In this document: positions 1-6,912 of the stretch, in pieces
Position numbering within the stretch: position 1 is the first letter of the stretch
Layout of the letters: each line of letters opens with the position of its first letter
Assembly (NCBI GenBank): GCA_937973935.1
Contig: CALJJF010000038.1
Coordinates: 1 to 11,195, forward strand
DNA length: 11,195 bases
Source of the DNA: MKRK01 sp001896915
Lineage (GTDB): Bacteria > Bacillota > Clostridia > Oscillospirales > Acutalibacteraceae
Reading direction: 5' to 3'
Translations under genes and position numbers: made by a program
Notes under the pieces: model-generated
What the model saw: only the letters and a program-made list of their open reading frames with translations
Told to the model about the DNA's origin: nothing
Database searches by the model: none

Positions 1-240
1 GACGCAGGCGTGGGCTACGGCTCCGTCAACCATCCTGTGGACAGAGACCCTTGCTGCTCTTATAACGGTATCATCAATGATGAATGCCCCAAGTGCGGCA
101 GAACAGAAACCGAAGACGCACCCTTTGAGCGGATCCGCAGAATTACCGGTTATTTGGTCGGAACCCTTGACCGGTTCAACAATGCAAAACAAGCAGAAGA
201 AAGCGACCGTGTGAAGCATGTGGTCTTAACCAAAATATAA
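1..240 (+). CDS. nrdD: Anaerobic ribonucleoside-triphosphate reductase NrdD, C-terminal fragment (5' partial)
   Basis: This is the last ~79 codons of the class III ribonucleotide reductase large subunit, which reduces ribonucleoside triphosphates to deoxynucleotides for DNA synthesis without oxygen. The frame is open from base 1, so the gene starts outside the window. Two family hallmarks are visible. A cysteine cluster (an adjacent Cys pair at bases 52-57, then CPKCG at 85-99) fits the C-terminal zinc site, although the first pair is adjacent rather than CxxC. The sequence RRITGYLVG contains the glycyl radical loop, with the likely radical glycine encoded at 148-150. It ends in a DRVKH-like tail typical of the family. 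The next gene, nrdG, encodes the enzyme that installs the radical and starts 20 bases later, so the two are probably co-transcribed. Family assignment is secure; the catalytic core cannot be seen. Confidence 0.95.
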   Translation, partial: DAGVGYGSVNHPVDRDPCCSYNGIINDECPKCGRTETEDAPFERIRRITGYLVGTLDRFNNAKQAEESDRVKHVVLTKI

Positions 241-260
241 TTCTCGGAAGAAGCGATTGT

Positions 261-764
261 ATGGATACTGAGCTTCGGCTTGCGGGTGTCATCAAGGAAT
301 CCATTGTGGACGGACCCGGCATCCGCTACGTGGTGTTTGCCCAAGGCTGCCCCCACCATTGTGAAGGTTGCCACAACCCCGACACCCATCCCTTTGAAGG
401 CGGCTTTTCTGTCGCACCCGTTAAAATCATTGAAGACATCAAAAAGAATAAACTGATCAGCGGAATAACATTAAGCGGCGGTGAACCATTTTGTCAAGCC
501 TCCGCTTTTTCTGTTTTGGCAGAAATGGCAAAGGATAACGGCTTAACCGTCATCGCCTATACAGGCTACACCTTTGAACATTTGTTGTCAACAAAGGATC
601 CCGCTGTTTTTAATCTGCTGCAACATACTGATCGATTGATTGACGGACCGTTTATTCTGGCACAAAAAAGCCTTTCGCTGAAATTCAGAGGCTCCAAAAA
701 TCAGCGTGTGATTGATGTCAATGCATCCCTCCAAGGGGGAAATATCATAGAAACAGAGATTTAA
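261..764 (+). CDS. nrdG: Anaerobic ribonucleoside-triphosphate reductase activating protein NrdG
   Basis: This is the radical SAM activase that uses a [4Fe-4S] cluster and S-adenosylmethionine to generate the glycyl radical on NrdD. The 167-residue product is close to the usual 155-175. The iron-sulfur motif CPHHCEGC (Cys30, Cys34, Cys37; CX3CX2C) is intact, and SGGEP at residues 72-76 matches the SAM-binding GGE motif. FRGSKNQRVIDV near the C-terminus is a typical NrdG ending. The N-terminal VDGPGIRYVVFAQGCP is also characteristic. The ATG at 261 follows a weak purine-rich ribosome site (GGAAGAAG), which suggests some translational coupling with nrdD 20 bases upstream. The stop overlaps the ribosome binding site of the following lipoprotein gene, so all three probably share one transcript. 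Confidence 0.97.
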   Translation: MDTELRLAGVIKESIVDGPGIRYVVFAQGCPHHCEGCHNPDTHPFEGGFSVAPVKIIEDIKKNKLISGITLSGGEPFCQASAFSVLAEMAKDNGLTVIAYTGYTFEHLLSTKDPAVFNLLQHTDRLIDGPFILAQKSLSLKFRGSKNQRVIDVNASLQGGNIIETEI

Positions 765-769
765 AGGAG
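763..769 (+). promoter_or_regulatory. Ribosome binding site overlapping the nrdG stop codon
   Basis: AAAGGAG lies 6 bases before the ATG of the SBP family 5 lipoprotein gene and shares bases with the TAA of nrdG. The overlap supports translation of both genes from one mRNA. It is a direct sequence observation; co-transcription is inferred. Confidence 0.8.
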
Positions 770-775
770 TAAACA

Positions 776-2380
776 ATGACCAGGCGAGTTACCCCACTGA
801 TTTTAATTCTTATCATGCTGCTGACGATAACGGGCTGTTCGGGAGACAAAACAGCCGGTAAGGTCATCGGCTTTGATATTGACGGCGTCCCCCGCAATGT
901 GGATCCGCTGCTGGCGGTCAGCCAGTCCGAAATCGCAGTGGCGGCCAATTGCTTTGAGGGTTTACTGCGTCTGGATGAAAAAGATGACTTGGACAATGGC
1001 ACAGCCGAATCCTACACCGTTTCCGCAGACAAAAAAAGCTATACCTTTCATCTGAAACGGAACCTTCACTGGAATGACGACACGCCGCTGACAGCCCATG
1101 ACTATGTATTCGGAATCAAACGTGCTTTGGCGCCGGAAACCCGCTCGATCTATGCCAAGGACTTGTTTTCTATCGTCAACGCACCTGCCTATCACAAGGG
1201 TTCGGTTTCTTCTTCCGCCCTTGGCATCAAGGCCTCGGATGACACGACCCTGACCATTCAGCTTTCGTTCGCCGACAATGAGTTTTTACGAAACCTGACC
1301 AAGCTGGCAGCCATGCCCTGCAACGAAGCTTTTTTCATTTCCTGCAAAGGTCGCTATGGTCTTGAAAAGAAATATACATTAAGCAACGGACCCTTTTATG
1401 TGAAGAGCTGGGAAGCCGAAGGTGGAAAAATCAGACTAAACAAAAACAAAAAATATACAGGTGAAACTGAGGTTAAGCCCGCTGCCATTAACCTTAGCTT
1501 CAAAAACGACCCGGACAAACGGGTTGACCGGATCATCGGTGATTATCTGGACTGCGGCTTTGTTTCCGGTGATAAAATCGCTACCATCAAGGACGATAGT
1601 ATCGAAAAATCCGGCACGAGAAAAACCATGTTTTATAAGGATGTATACGCTCTCTATGTCAACCCGGCGGAAAACGACAACGGTGATATCCGCAAATCCA
1701 TGCTCATGGCGGTTGACAGAGATGCCCTTGCCCTGAATATTACCGGTAGCTTTTTGCCGGCAACGGGTATGATTCCCACAGGAGCCGTATACCGGGGTGA
1801 GAATTACCGTACCGACGCCGGGGAGATTCAGTCGGTACCATACGACCCGGCAAAGGCAAAGACGCTGTTCTCGGACACTTTGACAGCATTGAAAATTAAG
1901 AAGATGTCCTTTTCCACTTTATATTATCCCAACAATGAAAGCATCAAACGAATTGCCAGTCTCATTGCCCAAAACTGGAAGAAGAACCTGGGTGCTTATA
2001 TCAACATTGAGGCAGTAGCGGAAAAAGAGCTGTTATCCGGCGTGCAGACCGGGAAATACAAAATGGCTTTGGTCCCGTTGAAATCCGAAACCAATTCCGC
2101 TCTTTCTTACCTGAACCGCTTTGCTTCCTCCTCCGAAACCAATTTATTTCATATCAACAGCAAAAGCTATGACAAACAAATCGCCAAGATAACCGGCACG
2201 CTGACCGACAAGGAATATTTGTCAGAACTGAAAAAGGCAGAAACACAGCTGTTGTCCCAGAATTATATCCTGCCCGTCTTCTTCTCCCCCACGGCTTTTG
2301 TGTCGGGCAAGAAACTATCCGGGATTTTTTATAACAGCAACGATTATATTCAGTTTATTTCTGCCGGGAAAGTAAAATAG
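776..2380 (+). CDS. Peptide-type ABC transporter substrate-binding lipoprotein (SBP family 5, OppA/DppA-like)
   Basis: The product is an extracytoplasmic solute-binding protein of 534 residues, the normal size for oligopeptide, dipeptide or nickel binding proteins. Residues 1-21 form a lipoprotein signal peptide: basic MTRR, a hydrophobic run, then a lipobox ending ITGC with Cys21 as the lipidated residue, so the protein should be anchored outside the membrane. Family features include the early FEGLLRLDEKD, the YTFHLKRNLHWNDDTPLTAHDYVFGIKRA stretch split around residues 85-115, and the conserved IRKSMLMAVDRDAL block near residue 310. The ribosome site AAAGGAG (763-769) overlaps the nrdG stop and sits 6 bases from the ATG. 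No matching permease or ATPase genes follow; the next transporter is of a different family. It is therefore either an orphan receptor using a transporter encoded elsewhere or has a sensing role. The substrate cannot be read from the sequence. Confidence 0.9.
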   Translation: MTRRVTPLILILIMLLTITGCSGDKTAGKVIGFDIDGVPRNVDPLLAVSQSEIAVAANCFEGLLRLDEKDDLDNGTAESYTVSADKKSYTFHLKRNLHWNDDTPLTAHDYVFGIKRALAPETRSIYAKDLFSIVNAPAYHKGSVSSSALGIKASDDTTLTIQLSFADNEFLRNLTKLAAMPCNEAFFISCKGRYGLEKKYTLSNGPFYVKSWEAEGGKIRLNKNKKYTGETEVKPAAINLSFKNDPDKRVDRIIGDYLDCGFVSGDKIATIKDDSIEKSGTRKTMFYKDVYALYVNPAENDNGDIRKSMLMAVDRDALALNITGSFLPATGMIPTGAVYRGENYRTDAGEIQSVPYDPAKAKTLFSDTLTALKIKKMSFSTLYYPNNESIKRIASLIAQNWKKNLGAYINIEAVAEKELLSGVQTGKYKMALVPLKSETNSALSYLNRFASSSETNLFHINSKSYDKQIAKITGTLTDKEYLSELKKAETQLLSQNYILPVFFSPTAFVSGKKLSGIFYNSNDYIQFISAGKVK

Positions 2381-2383
2381 CCC

Positions 2384-2412
2384 TTTACTTTAGCGAGCTA
2401 ATAAGGTAAAAT
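2384..2412 (+). promoter_or_regulatory. Predicted sigma-A promoter of the amino acid ABC transporter, with an inverted repeat in its spacer
   Basis: A -35 like TTTACT (2384-2389) and a -10 like TAAAAT (2407-2412) are separated by 17 bases. The -35 matches TTGACA at 4 of 6 positions and the -10 matches TATAAT at 5 of 6. The spacer contains the inverted repeat TTAGC GA GCTAA (2390-2401), which could be a repressor site or chance. This 66-base gap is the only one between the nrd-linked lipoprotein and the transporter, so a promoter is expected here. No strong terminator for the upstream operon is visible, so read-through may also contribute. Confidence 0.5.
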
Positions 2413-2446
2413 AACAATGCAAATTTAATATTTTTGGAGGAGTATT

Positions 2447-3298
2447 ATGAAAAAGATCATCGGGCTCATGCTTGCGGTGCTGTTTATCTGCGGCGCTTTT
2501 GCAGGATGTAAAGGAAAAGAGTCATCCACTTCCACAGAAGCTACCACATCACAAGGTGCAAATGTCACCACTGCATCGGACAAGTCCTTGCAAAATATCC
2601 TAGATAAAAAAGTTTTGGTTTTCGGTTTTGATGAAGAGTTTAAACCCATGGGCTTCAAAGACAGTAGCGGCAAACATGTTGGTTTTGATATTGACTTGGC
2701 AAATGAAGTTGCAAAGAGAATGAATATTCAAATTAAACTGCAACCAATTATTTGGGACAATAAAATTATGGAACTCAACAACAAAAACATCGATTGCATC
2801 TGGAACGGTTTTACCATCAGCGATGAAGCGAAAAGCCAGATTCTGTTTTCGGATGCATACATGAAAAATAATCAGGTTTTGGTTGTTTTAAAGGATTCCA
2901 AATACAGTACAAAAGAAGACTTAAAGAGTAAGACAGTTGCTTTACAAAAAGGTTCCAGTGCCAGTATTGCGCTTGATAAAAACAAAGAATTTAAAAGCAG
3001 TGTAAAGCCTATTTTACTAAATACAAATCTTTTGGCATTGAATGAACTGAAAAATAAAACAGCTGACGCTGTGTTAATGGATGAAATTGCTGTTAACTAT
3101 GCAATCGCTGCCGATAAAGAAAATTTCAGAGTTTTGGAAGGTTCCTTCGCTGCTGAGGAATATGGCATTGGTTTCAGAAAAGGCGAACAAGCCTTGTGTG
3201 ATGAAATTGTAAAACAGCTCAAAGCAATGAAGGCGGATGGCAAGCTTGCGGAAATCAGTACAAAGTGGTTTGGCAAGGATATCACAACAATTCAATAG
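2447..3298 (+). CDS. Polar amino acid ABC transporter substrate-binding lipoprotein (SBP family 3)
   Basis: This protein captures an amino acid outside the cell and delivers it to the permease and ATPase encoded just downstream. It has 283 residues. The signal peptide MKKIIGLML... ends in the lipobox FAGC with Cys21, followed by a Ser/Thr-rich flexible tether (about residues 25-45). The SBP family 3 fold begins at about residue 52. Family hallmarks are the FDEEFKPMGFKDSSGKHVGFDIDLA region, split here over residues 64-85, the IDCIWNGFTIS block near residues 109-119, and the LKSKTVALQKGSSA segment that begins the second lobe. These resemble glutamine, arginine or cystine binders, and I cannot choose between them. 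The ATG follows a strong GGAGGAG site at 2436-2442. A hairpin terminator follows 8 bases after the stop, so this is probably the most highly expressed member of its operon. Confidence 0.93.
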   Translation: MKKIIGLMLAVLFICGAFAGCKGKESSTSTEATTSQGANVTTASDKSLQNILDKKVLVFGFDEEFKPMGFKDSSGKHVGFDIDLANEVAKRMNIQIKLQPIIWDNKIMELNNKNIDCIWNGFTISDEAKSQILFSDAYMKNNQVLVVLKDSKYSTKEDLKSKTVALQKGSSASIALDKNKEFKSSVKPILLNTNLLALNELKNKTADAVLMDEIAVNYAIAADKENFRVLEGSFAAEEYGIGFRKGEQALCDEIVKQLKAMKADGKLAEISTKWFGKDITTIQ

Positions 3299-3306
3299 GA
3301 ATTTAG

Positions 3307-3331
3307 AAGGGCGGTTCATACCCGCCCTTTT
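3307..3331 (+). terminator. Intra-operon hairpin (partial terminator) between binding protein and permease genes
   Basis: AAGGGCGG (3307-3314) pairs perfectly with CCGCCCTT (3322-3329) around a 7-base loop. The T-run is short (TTTT, 3328-3331) and followed by ATT. It lies between the binding protein stop and the permease start, only a few tens of bases apart. The likely role is leaky termination or 3' end stabilisation that gives more binding protein than membrane components, a common arrangement in such operons. Full termination is less likely because no other promoter for the permease is evident. Confidence 0.75.
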
Positions 3332-3354
3332 ATTAAGTTAAGGATTTGATGTTT

Positions 3355-4005
3355 ATGGAAATCTCCACACAAATCGGGATATTATTAAATTCATCGGTTT
3401 TGTCAATTCAATTATTCTTTTTAACTTTACTGTTCTCGCTTCCCCTCGGTTTGGTAATCGCAATCGGCAGAATGAGCAAATATAAAATCATCAGCATACC
3501 GGTTAAAATATATCAGGTCATCATGCGTGGTACGCCTTTGTTGTTGCAGCTTATTTTTGTTTACTATATCATGAATAGCATTTTAAAGGACTACGGCATT
3601 ATCATTCAACGCTTCCCTGCTGCCGTCATTGCGTTTGTTCTAAACTATGCTGCTTATTTTTCTGAAATTTACCGCGGCGGCATTGAATCCATGCCGCAAG
3701 GTCAATACGAAGCTGCCAAAACACTCGGCTACACCAGAAGCCAAACCTTTGTGCGAATCATATTTCCCCAAGTTATTAAACGGATTCTGCCGCCTATGTG
3801 CAACGAATTTATGACTTTGGTCAAGGATACTTCACTGGCACAAGTAATTGCTGTGTCTGAAATATTCTATAATGCCAATTCCATTGCATCCACTACATAT
3901 ACCTTCACTCCCATATTCATTGCAGGTGTCATCTATCTGCTGATGAACTTCATTGTTCAGCGCTGCTTTGATTTTGCAGAGAAAAAGCTGAACTATTACC
4001 GATAA
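3355..4005 (+). CDS. Amino acid ABC transporter permease (HisM/GlnP family)
   Basis: The 216-residue inner membrane subunit forms the translocation path, normally as a dimer, with the adjacent ATPase. It has about five hydrophobic segments, the first at residues ~11-37. Hallmarks of the polar amino acid permease family are RGTPLLLQLIFVYY (residues ~59-72) and the EAA loop EAAKTLGYTRSQTF, followed by IIFPQVIKRILPP, which docks the ATPase. FMTLVKDTSLAQVIAV near residue 155 is also typical. Start choice: TTG 3346, ATG 3349 and ATG 3355 are all in frame. The only ribosome site, AAGGA at 3340-3344, is too close to the first two, so ATG 3355 (10-base gap) is preferred. ATG 3349 is the main alternative and changes only two residues. 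Confidence 0.93.
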   Translation: MEISTQIGILLNSSVLSIQLFFLTLLFSLPLGLVIAIGRMSKYKIISIPVKIYQVIMRGTPLLLQLIFVYYIMNSILKDYGIIIQRFPAAVIAFVLNYAAYFSEIYRGGIESMPQGQYEAAKTLGYTRSQTFVRIIFPQVIKRILPPMCNEFMTLVKDTSLAQVIAVSEIFYNANSIASTTYTFTPIFIAGVIYLLMNFIVQRCFDFAEKKLNYYR

Positions 4006-4017
4006 GGAGGGGTTTGT

Positions 4018-4782
4018 ATGAGTATTTTAGATGTAAAAAATATCAAAAAATCCTTTGACCAACTTGCGGTCTTAAAGGACATCTCTTTTTCGGTCAATGA
4101 AGGTGAAGTGGTTGCCATCATTGGTCCCTCCGGTTCGGGCAAATCCACTCTTCTACGCTGTATTACCCAGCTGGAACGGGCAGACGAAGGAGAAATAACG
4201 CTTTGCGGACTGGAAATGTGCAAAAGCGTAAATAGCAAAAGCGTGTATTCATCCCATGAGGTGTTACACAAAATACAGCTGTCATGCGGTCTGGTATTTC
4301 AGAACTTTCACCTGTTCCCCCACTATTCCGTGCTGAAAAACGTCATGGATGCACAAATCCATGTACTGAAACAGTCAAAACCGAAGGCAAAGCAAATTGC
4401 TTTGGACTTTCTGGACAAAATGGGTCTTTCCGACAAAGCAGACGCTTACCCCTGTCAGCTCTCTGGCGGTCAGCAACAACGTGTTTCCATTGCCCGTGCC
4501 CTGGCACTCAATCCTAAAATTCTCTTCTTTGACGAGCCCACAAGCGCCCTTGACCCTGAATTGACTGGCGAAATTTTAAAAGTCATCAAAGAACTTGCCA
4601 AAGAAAACATGACAATGGTGATCGTAACTCATGAAATGTCTTTTGCCCGGGATGTTGCCGACAAGGTCATTTTTATGGATGACGGTTACATTGTGGAGGA
4701 AGGCGATCCCCGGGAGGTGATCAATAACCCCAAGAGTGAACGGACAAAGCAATTCTTAAAACGGTTTTCCGGCGAAGAATGA
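4018..4782 (+). CDS. Amino acid ABC transporter ATP-binding protein (GlnQ/HisP family)
   Basis: This is the cytoplasmic ATPase that powers the permease encoded 12 bases upstream. The 254-residue protein carries all core motifs: Walker A GPSGSGKST (residues 36-44), Q-loop with Gln95 in VFQNFHLFPH, signature LSGGQ (148-152), Walker B ILFFDE (168-173) with catalytic Glu173, D-loop SALD and switch His205 in VTHEMSFA. It should therefore be active. It is slightly longer than the usual ~240 residues because of extra sequence around residues 66-88, between Walker A and the Q-loop. The ATG follows AAGGAGG (4004-4010), which overlaps the permease stop, so the two genes are probably translationally coupled. 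It is the last gene of the operon. Substrate specificity is set by the binding protein and remains unknown. Confidence 0.96.
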   Translation: MSILDVKNIKKSFDQLAVLKDISFSVNEGEVVAIIGPSGSGKSTLLRCITQLERADEGEITLCGLEMCKSVNSKSVYSSHEVLHKIQLSCGLVFQNFHLFPHYSVLKNVMDAQIHVLKQSKPKAKQIALDFLDKMGLSDKADAYPCQLSGGQQQRVSIARALALNPKILFFDEPTSALDPELTGEILKVIKELAKENMTMVIVTHEMSFARDVADKVIFMDDGYIVEEGDPREVINNPKSERTKQFLKRFSGEE

Positions 4783-4786
4783 GTTT

Positions 4787-4805
4787 TTAACAATTTGTTA
4801 ATTTT
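4787..4805 (+). other. Perfect 15-base palindrome just after the ATPase gene
   Basis: TTAACAA T TTGTTAA occupies 4787-4801 and is followed by TTTT. The loop would be too tight for all seven pairs to form, and the stem is AT-rich, so it is at best a weak terminator for the transporter operon. It could instead be a protein-binding operator near the htpG promoter that begins about 17 bases further on. No better terminator exists between the ATPase gene and htpG. Confidence 0.35.
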
Positions 4806-4817
4806 ATGAATGAATAC

Positions 4818-4845
4818 TTGAAAAATACTACATTGAATATATAAT
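4818..4845 (+). promoter_or_regulatory. Sigma-A promoter of htpG
   Basis: TTGAAA (4818-4823) and a consensus TATAAT (4840-4845) are separated by 16 bases. Initiation would be expected near 4851-4853, inside the first arm of the CIRCE operator. A repressor bound there would block initiation directly. The surrounding region is strongly AT-rich, as is usual for a Firmicute promoter. Confidence 0.85.
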
Positions 4846-4850
4846 AGGAA

Positions 4851-4877
4851 TTAGCACTCTATCAATCAGAGTGCTAA
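4851..4877 (+). promoter_or_regulatory. CIRCE operator (HrcA binding site) of htpG
   Basis: TTAGCACTC (4851-4859), a nine-base spacer, then GAGTGCTAA (4869-4877) match the canonical CIRCE inverted repeat exactly. CIRCE is bound by the heat-shock repressor HrcA, whose activity depends on GroEL availability. It classically controls groESL and dnaK operons. Here it lies immediately after the -10 of the htpG promoter and would be part of the 5' leader of the mRNA. Heat induction of this htpG by release of HrcA is a strong inference. hrcA itself is not in the window. Confidence 0.96.
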
Positions 4878-4900
4878 TTCTGATGAAAAAGAAAAAGACG

Positions 4901-4907
4901 GAAGGAG
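4901..4907 (+). promoter_or_regulatory. Ribosome binding site that decides the htpG start
   Basis: GAAGGAG lies 8 bases before TTG 4916, an ideal spacing. The earlier in-frame GTG 4871 lies inside the CIRCE arm, and ATG 4883 has no ribosome site in front of it. From TTG 4916 the protein begins MGKKQFKAESKRLLDLM, which matches the usual N-terminus of clostridial HtpG. Confidence 0.85.
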
Positions 4908-4915
4908 CAATTGCT

Positions 4916-6787
4916 TTGGGCAAAAAACAATTCAAAGCAGAATCAAAAAGACTGCTGGATCTGATGATTCACTCGATTTATACCCACAAGGAAATATTTT
5001 TACGAGAGCTGATTTCAAACGCCAGCGACGCCATCGACAAAATGTATTACAAAGCCTTGACTGACAATAACCATGAGTTTAAACAGGAAGACTATTTTAT
5101 CAAGCTAACAATTGATAAGGAAAACCGTGAGTTACGTATTACAGACACAGGTATCGGTATGACCAAGGACGAAATGGAAGATAATTTGGGTGTGATCGCC
5201 AAGAGCGGTTCTCTGGCCTTTAAGAAAGAAAATGAGCTGAAGGACGGCTATGATATCATCGGCCAGTTCGGTGTGGGCTTCTATTCCGCTTTTATGGTAG
5301 CGGACAAGGTCACTGTGATTTCAAAATCAGCAGGCAGTGACGAAGCATATTTGTGGCAATCCACGGGTGCGGACGGTTATACGATTGAAGCCTCCGAAAA
5401 AGCGTCCACAGGCACAGAAATCATCCTTAAGCTGAAAGAGAATACCGAGGATGATCATTATGACGAATTTTTGCAAGAATACCGCCTGAAATCCTTAATC
5501 AAGAAGCATTCAGACTTCATTCGTTATCCCATTAAAATGGATGTGACCGTCAGTAAACCAAAAGAGGACAATGCGGAGGAGTTCGATTCTGTTACAGAAG
5601 AGCAAACTATCAATAGCCAGGTTCCCATTTGGAGAAAAAACAAAAACGAGTTGACGGACGAGGATTATGAGAAATTCTACAACGAAAAACACTTTGGCTT
5701 TGATTCACCGCTGAAGCATCTTCATATCAGTACCGACGGAACGGTCCGGTACCAAGCGATTCTTTACATCCCCCGTCATGTTCCCTTCGATTATTATACA
5801 AAGGAATATGAAAAGGGTCTTCAGCTCTATTCGGGCGGTGTTTTGATTATGGACAAATGCCCGGATTTATTGCCGGATTATTTCGGATTTGTCAAAGGCT
5901 TGGTGGATTCTGAGGATCTGTCTTTGAATATTTCCCGTGAAATGCTCCAGCACGACAGGCAACTCCAGATTATTGCCAAGAATATCAAAAATAAAATTAA
6001 AAGCAGTCTGATTTCGTTATTGACGGACGAGCGTGAAAAATACTTGGAGTTTTATAAAAGCTTCGGCCGTATGCTGAAATTCGGTATACAAAGCGATTAC
6101 GGTATGAATAAGGACGTACTTCAGGATTTACTGCTGTTCTACTCCTCCCGGGAGAAAAAGCTGGTGACTTTGGATGAATACATCACCGGCATGTTGCCTG
6201 ACCAAAAATACATCTATTACGCCACAGGTGAAACGATCGAAAAAATCGACAGGCTGCCCAAAGCGGAGCTGGTCAAAGATAAAGGCTATGAAATTTTATA
6301 TTTCACTGAAGATGTAGATGAATTTGCAATAAAAGTTCTTCGGTCTTTTAAAGACAAGGAATTCAAATCCGTATCCGACAAAGATTTGGGCATAGATGAC
6401 ACCGTAGAAAAACCGGAAATCAGCGACAGTGAAAAAGAACTGTTTGAAAAGATGCAGCGTGTTCTTATAACCAAAATCAAAGAAGTTAGAATTTCAAAAC
6501 GTTTAAAATCCTATCCTGTTTGCTTAACCAACGACGGTGAAATTTCCATCGAAATGGAGAAAACTTTGAAGAACATGCCCAATGCGGGTGAATTGAAGAT
6601 TGACAAAATTCTCGAAATCAATCCCGATCATGAGGTATTTGATGTTCTCAAAGAGATTTATAAAACAGACGATGAAAAGCTGACATTATACACAAATCTC
6701 TTATATAATCAAGCTTTGCTGATGGAGGGTCTCCCCGTTTCTGATCCTGTGGAATTCACAAATGATATCTGCAAACTGATGAAATAA
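4916..6787 (+). CDS. htpG: Molecular chaperone HtpG (bacterial Hsp90)
   Basis: HtpG is the ATP-dependent cytosolic chaperone dimer that helps proteins fold and recover after stress. From TTG 4916 it has 623 residues, against 624 in E. coli. The N-terminal GHKL ATPase motifs are intact: ELISNASDA with catalytic Glu31 and Asn35, DTGIGM (77-82), the lid region GVIAKSGS (92-99) and GQFGVGFYS (116-124). The middle domain carries SREMLQHDRQLQ, including the arginine that contacts ATP gamma-phosphate. The C-terminal dimerisation domain ends LMK, without the eukaryotic MEEVD tail, as expected for bacteria. The start was chosen by ribosome site and family N-terminus; the frame is open further upstream to GTG 4871, and ATG 4883 would add 11 Lys-rich residues. 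A sigma-A promoter with a CIRCE operator precedes it, so it is probably heat-induced through HrcA. It appears monocistronic, with a strong terminator after it. Confidence 0.97.
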   Translation: MGKKQFKAESKRLLDLMIHSIYTHKEIFLRELISNASDAIDKMYYKALTDNNHEFKQEDYFIKLTIDKENRELRITDTGIGMTKDEMEDNLGVIAKSGSLAFKKENELKDGYDIIGQFGVGFYSAFMVADKVTVISKSAGSDEAYLWQSTGADGYTIEASEKASTGTEIILKLKENTEDDHYDEFLQEYRLKSLIKKHSDFIRYPIKMDVTVSKPKEDNAEEFDSVTEEQTINSQVPIWRKNKNELTDEDYEKFYNEKHFGFDSPLKHLHISTDGTVRYQAILYIPRHVPFDYYTKEYEKGLQLYSGGVLIMDKCPDLLPDYFGFVKGLVDSEDLSLNISREMLQHDRQLQIIAKNIKNKIKSSLISLLTDEREKYLEFYKSFGRMLKFGIQSDYGMNKDVLQDLLLFYSSREKKLVTLDEYITGMLPDQKYIYYATGETIEKIDRLPKAELVKDKGYEILYFTEDVDEFAIKVLRSFKDKEFKSVSDKDLGIDDTVEKPEISDSEKELFEKMQRVLITKIKEVRISKRLKSYPVCLTNDGEISIEMEKTLKNMPNAGELKIDKILEINPDHEVFDVLKEIYKTDDEKLTLYTNLLYNQALLMEGLPVSDPVEFTNDICKLMK

Positions 6788-6794
6788 GTACAAG

Positions 6795-6824
6795 AAAAGC
6801 GGCAGAATCAATCTGCCGCTTTTT
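6795..6824 (+). terminator. Rho-independent terminator of htpG
   Basis: GCGGCAGA (6799-6806) pairs with TCTGCCGC (6812-6819) around the loop ATCAA. Flanking AAAA and TTTT extend the stem, and a T-run (6820-6824) follows. It begins 7 bases after the htpG stop. The A-rich left side means it could also work on the minus strand, as a second terminator for the convergent gene. Confidence 0.93.
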
Positions 6825-6837
6825 GCGCCAACGCCAT

Positions 6838-6875
6838 AAAAAAACAGACCCTCTGTTGATCAACAAAGGGTCTGT
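6838..6875 (-). terminator. Rho-independent terminator of the large minus-strand gene
   Basis: Read on the minus strand, ACAGACCCT (6875-6867) pairs with AGGGTCTGT (6852-6844) in a perfect 9-base stem, followed by six T residues (6843-6838). The loop contains a smaller self-complementary GTTGATCAAC. It lies 37 bases after the stop of the large gene. On the plus strand the T-run is poor, so the minus-strand orientation is the functional one. Confidence 0.88.
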
Positions 6876-6912
6876 CTTTATTGTACGGATTTCTAACGAT
6901 GAAAAATCTAAA

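Noticed and set aside
150..389. A 79-codon minus-strand frame across the nrdD-nrdG junction
   Set aside because: It is antisense to two clearly identified genes, including the NrdG iron-sulfur motif, and has no supporting signals.
2390..2401. Terminator of the nrdD-nrdG-lipoprotein operon
   Set aside because: The inverted repeat has only five base pairs, a two-base loop and no following T-run, so it cannot serve as a good intrinsic terminator. It fits better as a possible operator in a promoter.
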